Shown piece by piece: positions 13,318 through 25,081 of a stretch of 64,000 nucleotides of DNA. This DNA comes from Adiantum capillus-veneris (taxonomy: Eukaryota; Streptophyta; Polypodiopsida; Polypodiales; Pteridaceae), in contig CM043947.1 in NCBI GenBank assembly GCA_014529385.2, positions 127,096,891-127,160,890 of the forward strand. The letters are read 5' to 3'. Below the pieces are notes generated by a model that made no database searches, had not been told where the DNA came from, and saw nothing but the letters and a program-made list of their open reading frames with translations. Position 1 is the first letter of the stretch; every line of letters begins with the position of its first letter. The position numbers and the translations under genes are program-made.

Positions 13318-14091
13318 TTACATAGTACCCATGGGAGAATGCAACCATCCAACCAACCAATAGCTTTACAATTTCGGTACTCTCTTTTTAACATGAATTT
13401 CAAAGCTCTAAAGTTGAAACCTTTCTATTAGCTATATTCTTAAAGTCAAAATGGGTTTCTTAAAAAAAAATTTACTTACAATAATGTTCTAAAACCATTA
13501 GAGAGTCATTTTAATCAAACATCACGAAGAAAGGAATGAATGAAACCACAATTCAATAAAAAGCAATGAGATTGTAAATGATATCTCACATGAAATTTAA
13601 AATAATGATGAGTACCTTCAATCAATAATACTCAAAAACCATCCTCTTATGACTTTGTCCATTCAAAGCAATAGCAAACTCCACAAAAAATTCATTCACT
13701 TGAGAGCGAATTTGCTTTTGTAGATAGTTAGAGCAAAAAATCAGTTTCGGAGGTCATTTAACAACAATTACAAAAAAGTTATTCACTCTTTAAACAAAGA
13801 TCATCAATACACACACTAAATGGAGGAGGTCTTTGGTTTGGCCGTCGATCATAAGCACTATTTGTCGCCATGGCCCTTGCGGCTGCTTCAACATAGGAAG
13901 GAAGAGCACTACACAAACAATGCCAAAAGAAACAAAACACTTCAACCCTTCAATGGAGTGGAATGTATGAAATATTCCACACAAAATGATATACTAAATA
14001 ACCCAAGTCGCCAATGTTTCCAAGATCACAAAAAAGACTGAAAGACTATGCTCACTAGTCAGAGGGAGCATAGTCTTTTACTTCATCATCC

Positions 14092-17000
14092 TCATGCTCC
14101 CCTTCCCTCTTCAAGCAAAACCCTTTTGTTAATAGGGTTTACTTCATCATCGTCATGCTCCCCTTCCCTCTCCAAGCGAACCCTTTTGTTGCGGTTCATG
14201 GCTTGCACAAGAGGCCTAACAACAAGATTCACAACACCTGCATCACTATCAAAAGAGAAATACGCACGCCCTGTAGCTTGACAAGCCTTCAAAACTGGTG
14301 ATGTCCCACACCCCATCTCCAACACAAGAGCATCCTCCAAGCAAAGCAAAGCCAAAACAACTTCCATAAAAGCAGGTGATCGCTCCATTGCTCCTTGAAT
14401 AGACACCATTCCAGATGAGGCACTTTTCTTTGTATCTGGAAGGAAGTGTGTCCAACAACATTGTCTTGCACAATGTGCAATTTTTTGAAGGCCTTCTTAC
14501 TAGTAGTATAAAACATTACAGGATGAGTATCTAGACGGTGAACAAAAAAGAGGACAGGTGATTGAAGCTACAAGAAAATGAAAACAATCAAATTATCATG
14601 TCAACATACTCACACAAACCTCTAAACTAATCATAAAGAGTTATCAAATGAGTACTTACGGATATTTTTCCTCCTCCTTCATTGACAAGACCATATGCTA
14701 GCTTGTCCAAGACAAAAACGCAACGTGCAATATCAAGACCTTGGATTTAAACATATTGCTCAATCCATGTAATGCATGGACCTAAATAGATAGAAAAAAG
14801 TATACATCACCTAAAAGTTGAAACTTCTTTTCTTGATTTGAATGATTGGAAATATGACAAGACTTAAGAGATTACCTATGAAAGGAGCCATCATGACAAG
14901 CCAATCATCATTGGCTAAGGAAGCTGCCGCAACCGTCACACCGAATCTCACGTGCTCTTTAGTGAGTCTATTTCACTGTGGAACTCCTTGAAAGCCCTCG
15001 AAGCCAAATCAAGTGGAAACGTCTAAGAATATAAAATCTGCTTCCCATTTCACCTTCTTTCTCATCCTTAAATAATCCTTTGTCAATCCCACTGCCAAGA
15101 GAAATTCATGTATTCTAGTGTACACTTCATTCTTCTTCCCACTAGCAAAATCTTGGCCCATAGCTATATAGTCACCCACATCACATCCATACAATAAAGC
15201 ATCATTGCGACAAGAGAAATCGACAGGAGAAACCATAGAATAGACAAATGTAAACATCTCTTTTGTACTTATAAAGTCACCTGCAAGGTATTGAGACTAT
15301 TGAAACAAAAAAAAAAAGAATATGAAATGATAGATTTACATTTATATAGCTTATGAATTTACCTTTGTCTATCTCCCTTGTCTCCTTCATATCACCCAAA
15401 GCGTTGGCAGTTTCACGCTCAATAAATGTAACATCTTTACCAAAGAATATGATGATGACAGGATAGAGTTTGAGACTAAGAAATAGACAACAAAACAACC
15501 CATAAATTTCTTGAAAGTTGTCTTACCATCATCATGTGCCTCCGTAGTATTTGCATTCTAGGCCTTCTTTTCACTCTTGGAACTCATGGGTTGTTTCCCT
15601 TGTCCATGGAGCTGAAAGAGTTCTCTCTCTCTTGCAAGGACAACTCCAAGTTTAAGATCGATCCACCAAGGGTCATTTGCAAGCTTCCATGAAGACTAAC
15701 CATGCATGCTTGTTGGATACATATTACTCACACTTCCCAAATCAAACCATGAGATTCTTTCAATTTACCCTCTTTGACCAATGTTGAAAGATATTTACAA
15801 CAAATTTAAAGCCAAACCATGGTAGCATCAAAGACCTATAAGTACATCATAGTATTTGTTTTCAAATTTTACATAATGAAGCATTGATTGGAGGTTACCT
15901 GTAGACGACATCTTGGGCTGCTTGGTGAAGCTCTGTTGCCTTAGATTGTGTAGAGTCACCCTTGCGAGCACCCTTGTACTCTAACTTTGCATCCCTTGTC
16001 CTCATTAATACAAACATATGATTTCTAGCTTCAAGTTTAATCTCCTCCATATAAGCTTGCAAGGTATACAATGGAGATGTTAGATCACATAGAGAGCCGC
16101 TGCACACTTGATTTTCTCCAAGAAAACTTCTTTTGCTAACCACCTAGAAAAGGCAAAAAATGTCACAATAATGCTATGCACAAAAGCAAAGATTATAGTA
16201 TTTGACATATTACCCTATGTAGTCAATATCTCTCGAAGGCACAAAGTATATCTCTCGAATGCGCTTACTTGCATCAAGCAAGGATAAAAGATTTACTCTT
16301 TTTTCAACCCGCATTTCTCCCATCGCAAGGGTTTTTAGCTTACCCAAGGTGATATACAATCTTTGCTATCAAACCGTAGTGAAAAGACCTTCTCTTTCCA
16401 TACATCATCAAGTCGAGGATCAAGGATACTCAATATCTAAAGAAACACAAGGTCGGTTCACCAAAGGAAAATTTAAAGGGTGGATAAAAAACAAACCTAA
16501 TGGAGGAAATTTACTAACCATGCCCATTTTATCGGAGTACTTTCTATGGATGCGCACTTGCTCCTTCTTTCTGGATTTAAGTCTTTCCTCCTCTGCCTTT
16601 GTCTTTGTAATTGTCTCCAATGCTCAAGCAAGATCCACATTATACTCAACCTGCCCATTGATTAATCCTTCAAAACATTGCAGCATAAGAAGTAAAAATA
16701 TACAACAAGCTATGTAAGTAATCACCTAAAAAAGTTATGTAAGTAATCACCTAAAAACTAGTTTGTCCAAATAGCCTCGAGTAAATAGAAACCAAGGCTT
16801 TTTTTGCTCTCTTAGTCTTCTCAAGTATCCTCAATTAATCTTTTGGAAGACTCTTCATATAGACTCTTGGCTCACAATCACAAATATTATTTGTGTTGAA
16901 GAGGGTATCACAAAGACTTGGCTTAATAATGGCATGCTCATTCAATCTCTACCATGAGATATTAAAAAAGCTTCTTACAACATCTTAATCTCCAATGTGA

Positions 17001-17785
17001 ACAAAGATAAAGTCAATGAGATGAATACTTATGAGTTTCCCCTTTGTAGACCTGCAAGCAAGGTAATTTTTGGTATAAGAGAAGGATCAATCAAGCTACA
17101 TAATACATGAATATGCCTTGACTTTGTGTCTTTATAACAAGCACCTATGACTTGCATCCACGCAGTTGCACAGTGGTTGCCTTCCCAAAAAAAAAATCAT
17201 GTTTCTCATAAACCACCAACTTGCATTTCCACCCAAGTCCTTTTCAAAATCTGAATCCACTTCTTGCCATAATAGAGACCATGAAGCACGAATCTCATCT
17301 GTCACTTGATTTTCTTCACCATTGGCTTTTCACATGGAGACAATAAAAGCACCCTTCTCTGGCACATTGTTTTCATATTGAAAAGCTATTTTCAAGCCTC
17401 CTACATCCAGAAAAAGACCTCGCACTCGAGCATATGGTATTAATCTACAAAGAGGTATTCGAGGACATTCATCTGAAGCTAGGACTCTACATTGAGATTA
17501 ACATGATTGCCCAACAATCATGATTTCCATCTCAACCTCTTCTAAATCAATGTCTTCTTCCTTTTGTTGCTCCTCTTGGGGATCTACATTGCTTGGAGAT
17601 ACTCCTTGTTCATTTCCTTCTTCCAACTCTATACTTATGAGTGAATCTTGCTCAGTTGAATGAGTGCTCTCATTCACCAACATGGAATGAGAAGCTTCTT
17701 ATGTGCTATCACATGGTGCAATTGCCAATGGAACAATTGCCAATGGGATGGATGATTTTCCACGAGTGGTATTTCTTTTCTTCAT
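14092..17785 (-). pseudogene. Broken intron-containing gene; C-terminus with methyltransferase-like glycine motif
   Basis: Reading the minus strand, a probable start ATG lies at 17,785 (MKKRNTTRGKS). An acidic Glu/Gln/Asp-rich segment follows (17,498-17,683), then a cysteine-containing domain (CPRIPLCRLIPYARVRGLFL). Coding-like segments end in plausible splice donors: at about 16,500 after SDKMGMV, 15,900 (VVYR then GTAACC), 15,360 (then GTAAAT), 14,875 (MMAPFI then GTAATC) and 14,660 (GGGKIS then GTAAGT). The last segment contains LVLEMGCGTSPVLKACQATG (E..GCG at 14,293-14,319), which resembles motif I of SAM-dependent methyltransferases, with FSFDSD 12 residues on. In-frame stops (several TGA/TAG where Trp or Gln fits) and a frameshift near 14,400 show it is not functional as it stands. 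The tail repeats a short acidic motif (14,082-14,190, ~60-bp duplication). I do not recognise the family; a DNA or RNA methylase-like origin is only a suggestion. Confidence 0.55.
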
Positions 17786-17820
17786 TGCCTGTAAGATGTG
17801 CAAAATAACAAAAAGACAAA

Positions 17821-18075
17821 AAATGACAAGGGCAAAACGATGTCAAAAGATTGCATGTCAACAAGCTATGTTGTTTTAGTCAAAAATGACGAGAACAAAA
17901 CCATGTCAAAATATTGCATGGCAACAAGCTTTGTTTTTCAATACAAAAATGATTAGGGCAAAGCCATGCCAAAAGATTGCATGCCAACAAGCTTTGTTTT
18001 TAAATACAAAAATGACTAGGGCAAAGCCATGCCAAAAGATTGCATGTCAACAAGCTATATTTTTTAATACAAATA
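17821..18075. repeat. Tandem repeat, ~63-bp unit, four copies
   Basis: Units start at about 17,821, 17,884, 17,947 and 18,009, each AAATGACnAGGGCAAARCYATG followed by CAAAAGATTGCATG.CAACAAGCT and a T-rich spacer. The frame at 17,886-18,101 is open only because of the repeat length, a multiple of three. It lies just upstream of the broken gene at 14.1-17.8 kb, that is, in its promoter region. Confidence 0.9.
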
Positions 18076-18079
18076 AATG

Positions 18080-19350
18080 CATGGCACAACACTTCAAATA
18101 AGAGCTTGTTGACATGCATACTTTTGCACTCTCTTAAAAGCGCATGTTTTTGTACTCTCTCAAAAGCACGTTCTTATCACACTTTGTACTACGCCACTCT
18201 CAAAAGTACTAAAAAAAGAGCATGTGAACATACACACTTTTGTACTCACCTTGAACTTGAGTTGAGCTTGGAAACTAGGATCGTTTGCAGTTTGTCGTTA
18301 ATGGTCACTCGCTAATTCCTTCCATAAAGCTTGCCATTTGCAGTTTGTTGTTAAAGCTTCTATGCTACTCAAAGTTCCATAAAGTTCCATAAAGACGCTC
18401 TTCAAACCAAAGTGTGCACAACAAAGAGGCCTATCATAAAACAAAAAAAAAGCATCAATTACTGAGAGATTCAAAGAATTAATTTAATGCACATGCAAAG
18501 AAACCACCTAGAACGATATTGTGCAAGCCTCATCCCTTATTTAGTTACCGTCTACAAGCCTCGTCCCTTATACAAGCCTTGTCCCACACATATTCACACA
18601 GTTACACAATACTACATGGAAATCAAAATACCTTACAGACGGCTCAAGAAGATGTTTATTTTATAGGCATTTTCTTTTCTTTGACCCCATCTCTTCAGAC
18701 TTCTGGTTAAATAAACCTGTCCATAGTTGTGTTAAACTTTGTGCCATGCTCTGCCGGGAGTAGAACGTCAATGAGCCCGTGATCAAAGCATGCAGCGGCC
18801 TTCTGCAACTCAAGAGTCGATTGGGTATCTCAGAACCGCTGATTGTAAGAGAATGAAGTGCCACACTTCTTCATCAGCCAGCTATTTGACTTCGGCCATC
18901 AATGCTACACAAAAATTCGCATAACTCCGCTACGGAATAAGAGCCTCTTCAAATAAGAGTCTCATCACAGGTACACAGTTATTCACATAACCTTGCCACA
19001 AAATTGTATAGACAATGTCACCTTACCCAGCGATTCAAAGATGCAAAAAACTTTATAAAAACGCTGCAAATACTCGTTTCCAACCAGCAATTCAGAGATA
19101 CCATACATTTTTGCAGCATCCATTGATTCAAAGATGTCGTACAGAATTCAACCAACAATTCAAAGATGCAGTAATAAGCGTACAAAGATGCAGTAATAAG
19201 CGTACAAAGATGCAATTTTGTAGAGCTAAGATTTTACCAGTGTTGATGCGGAGCGCATTCCTTTGGCATTTAAAAACTAGCGTGTCAACATGCATTTGTT
19301 TGGACTTCTTTATCAACACGCATTTGCTTGGCCTTCAAAACCTTGCATGT
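18080..19350. other. Non-coding stretch with small direct repeats
   Basis: No domain-bearing frame. A perfect 22-bp direct duplication (AGATGCAGTAATAAGCGTAC plus AA) lies at about 19,163-19,208, and related fragments (TTCAAAGATG) recur from 19,035. CCTCGTCCCTTAT-type repeats occur near 18,525-18,570. Confidence 0.5.
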
Positions 19351-19493
19351 CAACACGCACGCAGGCTCATGCATTGATTGCGTTGTTTGTGAAGCGCACC
19401 ATTGTTCCTCACATTCGTTCAACAAAATCTGCAAAATAGGATTGGGATATTCTAGCAGGTCTTTATGCAAGCCGCAATGAGGCTAAAATTGCT

Positions 19494-20240
19494 TTGCTGC
19501 GTAAAGAGCTAGAGTCGAAGAGTATGCATGAGGAAGATGATATGGACACTTTCCTTGCTGTTGTCAAGGATATCAATGAGCAACCTATTTCTGCAGGTGA
19601 AGTCATTTCAGACAGTTCCCTTGTGCAGACTGTTCTTGATGCCTTACCTTATCCCTATCAGACTTTTGCTACTACTTGGAGACTAATGACCCAAGGAAAT
19701 CCTGAAGTTGTCAAGTTTGATGCATTATGCACATTGCTGTTGCAAGAGTCACTTTCCAAAAAAAATAGAACTAGGCAGCGTGCAGTTGAACAGGCTTTTA
19801 TTTCTTCTCAAAGAAAGAGTGGTAACAGCAATGCGGGCACTTCATATGGTTCTGCTGCGAGTGGAAAAACTTATGTTCCTAATGCTTCTGCTGGTAGCAA
19901 TTTGTTTGGAAATTTTGGTGATAAGGGCAAAAAGAAGATGCATTGCCATTATTGTAAAGCTAATGATCACTTGATCAAGTCGTGTCCTAAGTTGAAGGCC
20001 AAAGAGGCTAAGAAGAAAGAGGGTGGTTCCACTGCAAATGCTGGTTCCACTACAAATGCAGCCATTGTTGAGTCTTCTGTGAAAGGAGACTGTGTTGCTG
20101 ATGTTGATGCAGAATGGGCTTTTAGCACAGAGTGCACTTACAATCTTGCTATCCATGATGCATGCTTGTCAGTTTTGCTGCAGATTCACATGTGTGGTAT
20201 TTTGACAGTGGTCTACAAAGCACACTACCTCACATCATGA
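19494..20240 (+). pseudogene. gag: Copia element 1 gag with CCHC zinc knuckle, 5'-truncated
   Basis: The frame encodes the UBN2/Retrotran_gag-type capsid segment (EEDDMDTFLAVVKDIN; LDALPYPYQTFATTWRLM). A Ser/Gly/Asn-rich linker follows, then the knuckle CHYCKANDHLIKSC (C-x2-C-x4-H-x4-C) at about 19,944-19,985. The frame drifts off near 20,170 by a frameshift before the protease motif; in another frame VWYFDSG (the DSG active site) is readable at about 20,193. Gag sequence continues upstream to about 19,352 but is cut by a TAG near 19,436. Confidence 0.85.
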
Positions 20241-20391
20241 ATTGTTTACCTCTCTCGAGTCTGTCCCTCATGGGAATTCAGTCACTTGTGCCAACAATGC
20301 CTCTTATCCGGTTTAGGGAGTTGGAAAGATTGGGCTTACCGCTGCAAATGGCAGTTCCTTCACACTTGTTGATGCACTTTATGTACCTGGG

Positions 20392-21485
20392 ATGAAGAAG
20401 AATCTCTTGTCTGTATCCACACTTGCTAGACTTGGACTTGCAGTCAAATTTGTGGATGACCGATGTACAGTTCATGATCTCAGTTTTGGTGATGAAATTG
20501 TTGCAAATGGCCTTTTGTGCCGTGGGCTGTATAAGCTCACTTTGTATAACAAGTGTGGACAAAATTTTGCAAATGCTGTTGCAGATTCAAGGGCTATTTC
20601 AGATGCAAAACTTTGGCATGCACGTTTTGGTCATTTGAATTTTGCCAGTTTGCTGCGTTTGCAGAAATCTGATATGGTTGCTTCTTTGCCGCCTCTTGAA
20701 GCACCTCTCAAACATGTTTGTGAAGGCTGTATTTTGGGTAAGATGCAGCATTCTAAGTTTCCAAAGGATGGTTCAATTCGGGCCACATGCAGGTTGCAGC
20801 TTGTGCATAGTGATTTTTGTGGGCCCATGCAAACTCCGTCCTTGGGCAATTACCTTTACTTTGTGACTTTCATTGATGATTAATCCAGGCATGCATGGGT
20901 ATTTCCGCTTAAACCAAAGTCCGAAGTTTTTATGTGCTTCAAACAATTTCTGGCTATGGCTGAAAATGTCTCGAAAATGTACTATGGGCACCCTCTGTTC
21001 CGATCGAGGGGGGGAGTATATGTCTCATGAATTCAATGCATTTCTGGCTAGTCGTTGGATAAAACACCAATGTACAGTGCCCTATACACCTCAACAAAAT
21101 GGTGTTGCTGAGAGGAAAAACAAGTCACTTACGAAAATGGCACGATGTATGGTCAAAAGTCAAGCTTTGCCGCATTATTTTTGGCTTGAGGCCATCATGT
21201 GTGCCACTTATGTACTAAATAGGTGTCCTACAAAAGATTTGCAGTCTATTACTCCATATGAAGCATGACATGATAGAAAGCCTTCTATTGAGCACATGCG
21301 TGTTTTTGGTTGTTTGGCATATGCTTTGGTGCCACAAACACAACGCAGAAAATTGGATGATAAGGCTGTCAAATGTATTTTTGTTGGTTATAGTGCTGAA
21401 AGCAAAGTTACAAGTTGTATCATCCACAAACAAAACGTATTCTGGTTTCACGGGATGTAGTGTTTGTGGAAGATTCTGTTTAGTC
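20392..21485 (+). pseudogene. Copia element 1 integrase remnant
   Basis: The frame 20,392-20,883 carries the GAG-pre-integrase and HHCC zinc domain (LWHARFGHLNF...VCEGCILGK). It then carries the first catalytic Asp (VHSDFCGPM) and FVTFIDD, where a TAA replaces the Tyr codon at 20,881. The second Asp region (SDRGGEYMS) and the Glu region (TPQQNGVAERKN) continue at 20,990-21,268 in shifted frames. All four HHCC ligands are present here, unlike the minus-strand copy at 37.8-43.0 kb. Confidence 0.85.
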
Positions 21486-21486
21486 C

Positions 21487-22751
21487 TTGCTGTCATGTAC
21501 TAGAGACAGTAATGTAAGCTCACAGGACATTTATGACACTTTGTTGCCTCTTTTCAGTGGTGGAAATACCAATGTAAGTTCCAATGAGGCAAATGTACAG
21601 CCTATGGGGTTTTCTGAAAATGTTACAGATCAGCCTATTACTCATGCAGATGTACATGATGTACTTGATGAGGAAAGGGCTGAAAATGAGCAAGCTAGAG
21701 GTATGCCAAAATGGCTGGTGCACACTTTGTGTGATAGTAAATTGGATGCACCTTTGTCTAGTCGTACTCGTTCAGGCTCTCGCCATGCATCTTATGCATC
21801 AGATTGTTATGCTTTGGCTGTGTCTAGCTTACATGATGTTGAGGAGCCTCTGTCTTTTGATGAAGCACAAAATTTAGAAAATGGATGGCTGCCATGCAAT
21901 CAGAATATGATGCACTTATAGAAAATGACACATGGACTTTATGTGATTTGCCTCCTCGCAAAAGGCCATTGGTACGAAGTGGGTTTACAAGTTGAAACGC
22001 AAGCCGGATGGTGAGATCGATCGCCATAAAGCTCGACTTGTTGCAAAGGGTTATGCACAGCAAAAAGGCATAGATTATGAAGAGACTTTTGCTCCCACTT
22101 GTCGTATGACTATTGTGCGTTTTCTATGTGCATTGGCAGCTCATTTTGGTTGGGATGTACATCAATCAGACATTGTTACTGCTTTCTTTAATGGTGACAT
22201 AATTGAGGAAGTTTATGTAACGCAGCCTTGCGGTTTTGTCATAAAAGGACAAGAGGACAAAGTGTGCAGATGTAAGAAGGCTTTGTATGGGTTGAAGCAA
22301 TCTCCTCGTGCTTGGTATGAGAAAGCTGACACTCATTTGGTTAAACGAGGCTTTTGTAACAGTCCAACAAAAAGCACATTGTATGTAAAGCGTGAGGGTG
22401 ATGTACTTCTCATTGTGGTTCTTTATGTCGATGATTTGCTGATCACTGGACCAAATGAGAGACATATTTCTAAATTTAAGGCTGATTTGAATGCTACTTT
22501 CAAGATGAAAGATTTGGGGCTGTTGCATCATTAGTTGGGTATACAGTTTAAGTAGTGTGATGGTGGTATTTCCTTGTGTCAGAAAAGTTACATAGAGACA
22601 TTGCTATGTAAGTTTGGACTTGACGATTGCAAAGCTATTGCCATTCCCATGGAAACAGGTTTGAAGTTGAGTCTACATGATGTTGGCAATCTTGCTGATG
22701 TCACTCTTTACCAAACTGCTATTGGCTGGCTCATTTATGTATGCAACACGA
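21487..22751 (+). pseudogene. Copia element 1 reverse transcriptase remnant, 3'-truncated
   Basis: After the integrase-RT linker (21,487-21,921) the RVT_2 domain is readable in 21,992-22,534. It has KARLVAKGYAQQKGIDYEETFAPT, the first catalytic Asp in HQSDIVTAF, ALYGLKQSPRAWYEK and the YVDDLL catalytic motif. A TAG at about 22,532 replaces the Tyr of the HHYLGIQF motif. Downstream text runs to LIYVCNT at about 22,751 and RNase H is missing. Confidence 0.88.
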
Positions 22752-23699
22752 GCTTATGTCTATTGAAGCTTTCCAAAAGCTCACATGCATGTTGATTACG
22801 CTTCTACTTAGAGTCTTTTGCTCATGTCTATTGAATCTTTCCAAAATCTCATATGCACGTTATGTTTACTTGAAGATTTCCAAAAGCTCAAATGCATGTT
22901 GATTATGCTTCTAATTAGAGTCTTTTGCTCATGTCTCTTGAAGATTTCCAAAAGCTCATATGCAAGTTGATTGCCTATCTAATTAGAGTCTTTTGATCAT
23001 GTCTACTTCCCAAAAACTCACATGCAAGTTGATTACGCTTCAATAAGAGTCTTTTGTTCTTGTCTACTTGAAGCTTTCCAAAAGCTTACATACATGTTGA
23101 TTATGCTTCTAATTAGAGTCTTTGCTCACACATGCTAATTATGATTCTAAATAGAGATTTTGCCCATGTCTTGAGGCTTTCCACAAGCCTACGTGCATGA
23201 TTGATTGTGATTCTAAATAGGGATTTTGTTCATGTCTACTTGAGGCTTTCCACAAGCCTACATGCATGATTGATTGCAATTCTAAATAGGGATTTTTTCT
23301 CATGTCTATTTGAGGCTTGTCACAAGCCCACATGCATAATTGATTGTGATTCTAAATAGAGATTTTTCTCATGACTACTTGAGGCTTTCCACAAGCCTAC
23401 ATGCACGATTGATGGCAATTATAAATAGAGATTTTGCTCATGTCTACTTGAGGCTTTCCACAAGTCTACATGGATGATTGATTGCATTTCTAAATGGAGA
23501 CTTATCTCATGTCTACTTGAGGCTTTCCCACAAGTCTATTTACATGATTGATTACAATTCTAAATGAAGACTTTGGTAATGTCTACTTGAGGTTTTCCAC
23601 AAGCCTACATGCATGATTGATTGCAAATCTAATTAGAGACTTTGCTGTGTGTCTACTTGAGGCTTTCCCACAAGCCTACATACATGATTGATTGCAATT
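22752..23699. repeat. Satellite array, left half (~65-69-bp monomer)
   Basis: About 14 head-to-tail monomers built on CTACTTGAGGCTTTCCACAA followed by GCCTACATGCATGATTGATT and a ..TTCTAAATAGAGATTTTGCTCATGT tail. Monomers next to the copia junction use the variant GAAGCTTTCCAAAAGCTCAC, while those further right use GAGGCTTTCCACAAGCCTAC. The array stops mid-monomer at GATTGCAATT (23,690-23,699). A matching array in the same orientation restarts mid-monomer at 54,389 with the same ten bases. Confidence 0.9.
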
Positions 23700-25081
23700 T
23701 AAGTTGCATTATACGTTATATGGAAAATGTATAATATGTCATATATGAGCGTATTTTACATGACCTCATACTATACGAGCGTATTATACGATGCCACGTC
23801 AGTAAAAACGGGCAACCAATTTTTTTTATTCTTTCAATAAAAAAAAACTTCGATCAAAAAATACTTTGCACAAAGTATTTTTCAATAAAAAAATATAATG
23901 CTAGAAAAGGTATATATAGCAGCAACGCACCTTGTTGAGACCAGTATTCATCACAAAAGGTATTCCATGTCAATAGTAGAGTAAAATAACAAAATTTTCT
24001 ATAATTCAAAAATTATTGAAATTTAAAATGTTTTAAACTTTTTTGATTAAAATCAATATAATGTTATTTTAATATTTGATTGATTCTTTTTTTTAGGTTC
24101 AAATTATGTAAGCTTTGTATGTTGTGTAGAGCTCAAACTCTCACTCATACAAGGTGTTTATCTTTTAGGAGTCACTTGCTACTTGCTCAATTTACCGACA
24201 TGTGAAAGTGAATTAGTGATATAATTTAGATATTGCCATTGTGTGCAAAGTGTACTCTCACATGAGGTTATCACTCTGCAAAAGATAATAGAATAGAGGC
24301 CATCAATTTTATTTAGGTAGGTTTGATTTTGACGTGCAGATACTTTCTCACCTCAAAGTGAACATAGATAGAATTTTTTTTGTCCTGTGTAGAGCCATCA
24401 CACTATGCTCTCATTGGAATCAAAATTTAGGAATCTCATGTCCAAATACATTGGTATTACATTATCTTTATTTGGATTGCTACGTCTATCATACTGTGTG
24501 ATCTATTGTGGAGTATAGATAGATAAGCTTTCAAAGATCTATTGTGGAGTGTGAGAACTTCATGTTCGCACTTCAAATAGATATGACAATCGTCAAGGTT
24601 TGCAATTAATCCTCATGTTCCAATGAGAATCAATTGCAAGATTTGATCAATATTATCGATTATTGTGATGTGAAAAAGCCGTAGTTCAACGTGATGTTGA
24701 GATTTTTTTGTATTGTTTTAAATAAGTGATTAAGATTATCAATTATTGTAATGTATGAAAGCCAAAAGCTTGCACTTTAGATGAATTGATATAGTGCAAT
24801 GTGACCATTGTGATTGAAATGTTTTGTTTGAAGTGATGAAGTTATTTAGCGCATGAAAATATAATTTGATTGACATGAGTTTATCGAAGAATGATAAGAC
24901 TATCATTGTTGATTGTTATTGATAATGTAGCATGAGTCTAATTGATAATAATGTGGATAGGTTTTGATCACTATATTCATCGATAGAGCATTGCTTGTGT
25001 AGTTTGTTGCTTTGAATTAATTTTGACCTTAAAATTGACAAGTGGATTTTTTGATCTGGCAGTTTAAATTTATCTGTCAGC

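Larger units (their letters stand above)
19352..22751 (+). mobile_element. Truncated Ty1/copia retrotransposon (copia element 1)
   Basis: Gag, protease, integrase and RT sequence in copia order (gag-PR-INT-RT), closely related to the full-length minus-strand element at 37.8-43.0 kb. The 5' end begins inside gag (QAHALIAL) at about 19,352 and the 3' end stops inside the RT-RNase H linker (LIYVCNT) at about 22,751, where satellite repeats begin abruptly. No LTR, PBS or PPT is present. Stops and frameshifts occur throughout (for example TAG near 19,436, a frameshift around 20,170 and TAA at 20,881). Confidence 0.92.

Noticed and set aside
12892-13403. Long Ser-Leu, Arg-Glu and Cys-Val frames
   Set aside because: They are translations of GA, GT and CT dinucleotide tracts; the same applies to frames at 30,383-30,831, 45,464-45,871 and 47,684-48,041.
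22752-23699. CRISPR-like array of regular repeats
   Set aside because: The monomers are contiguous and degenerate with no unique spacers, and the genome is a plant; it is satellite DNA.
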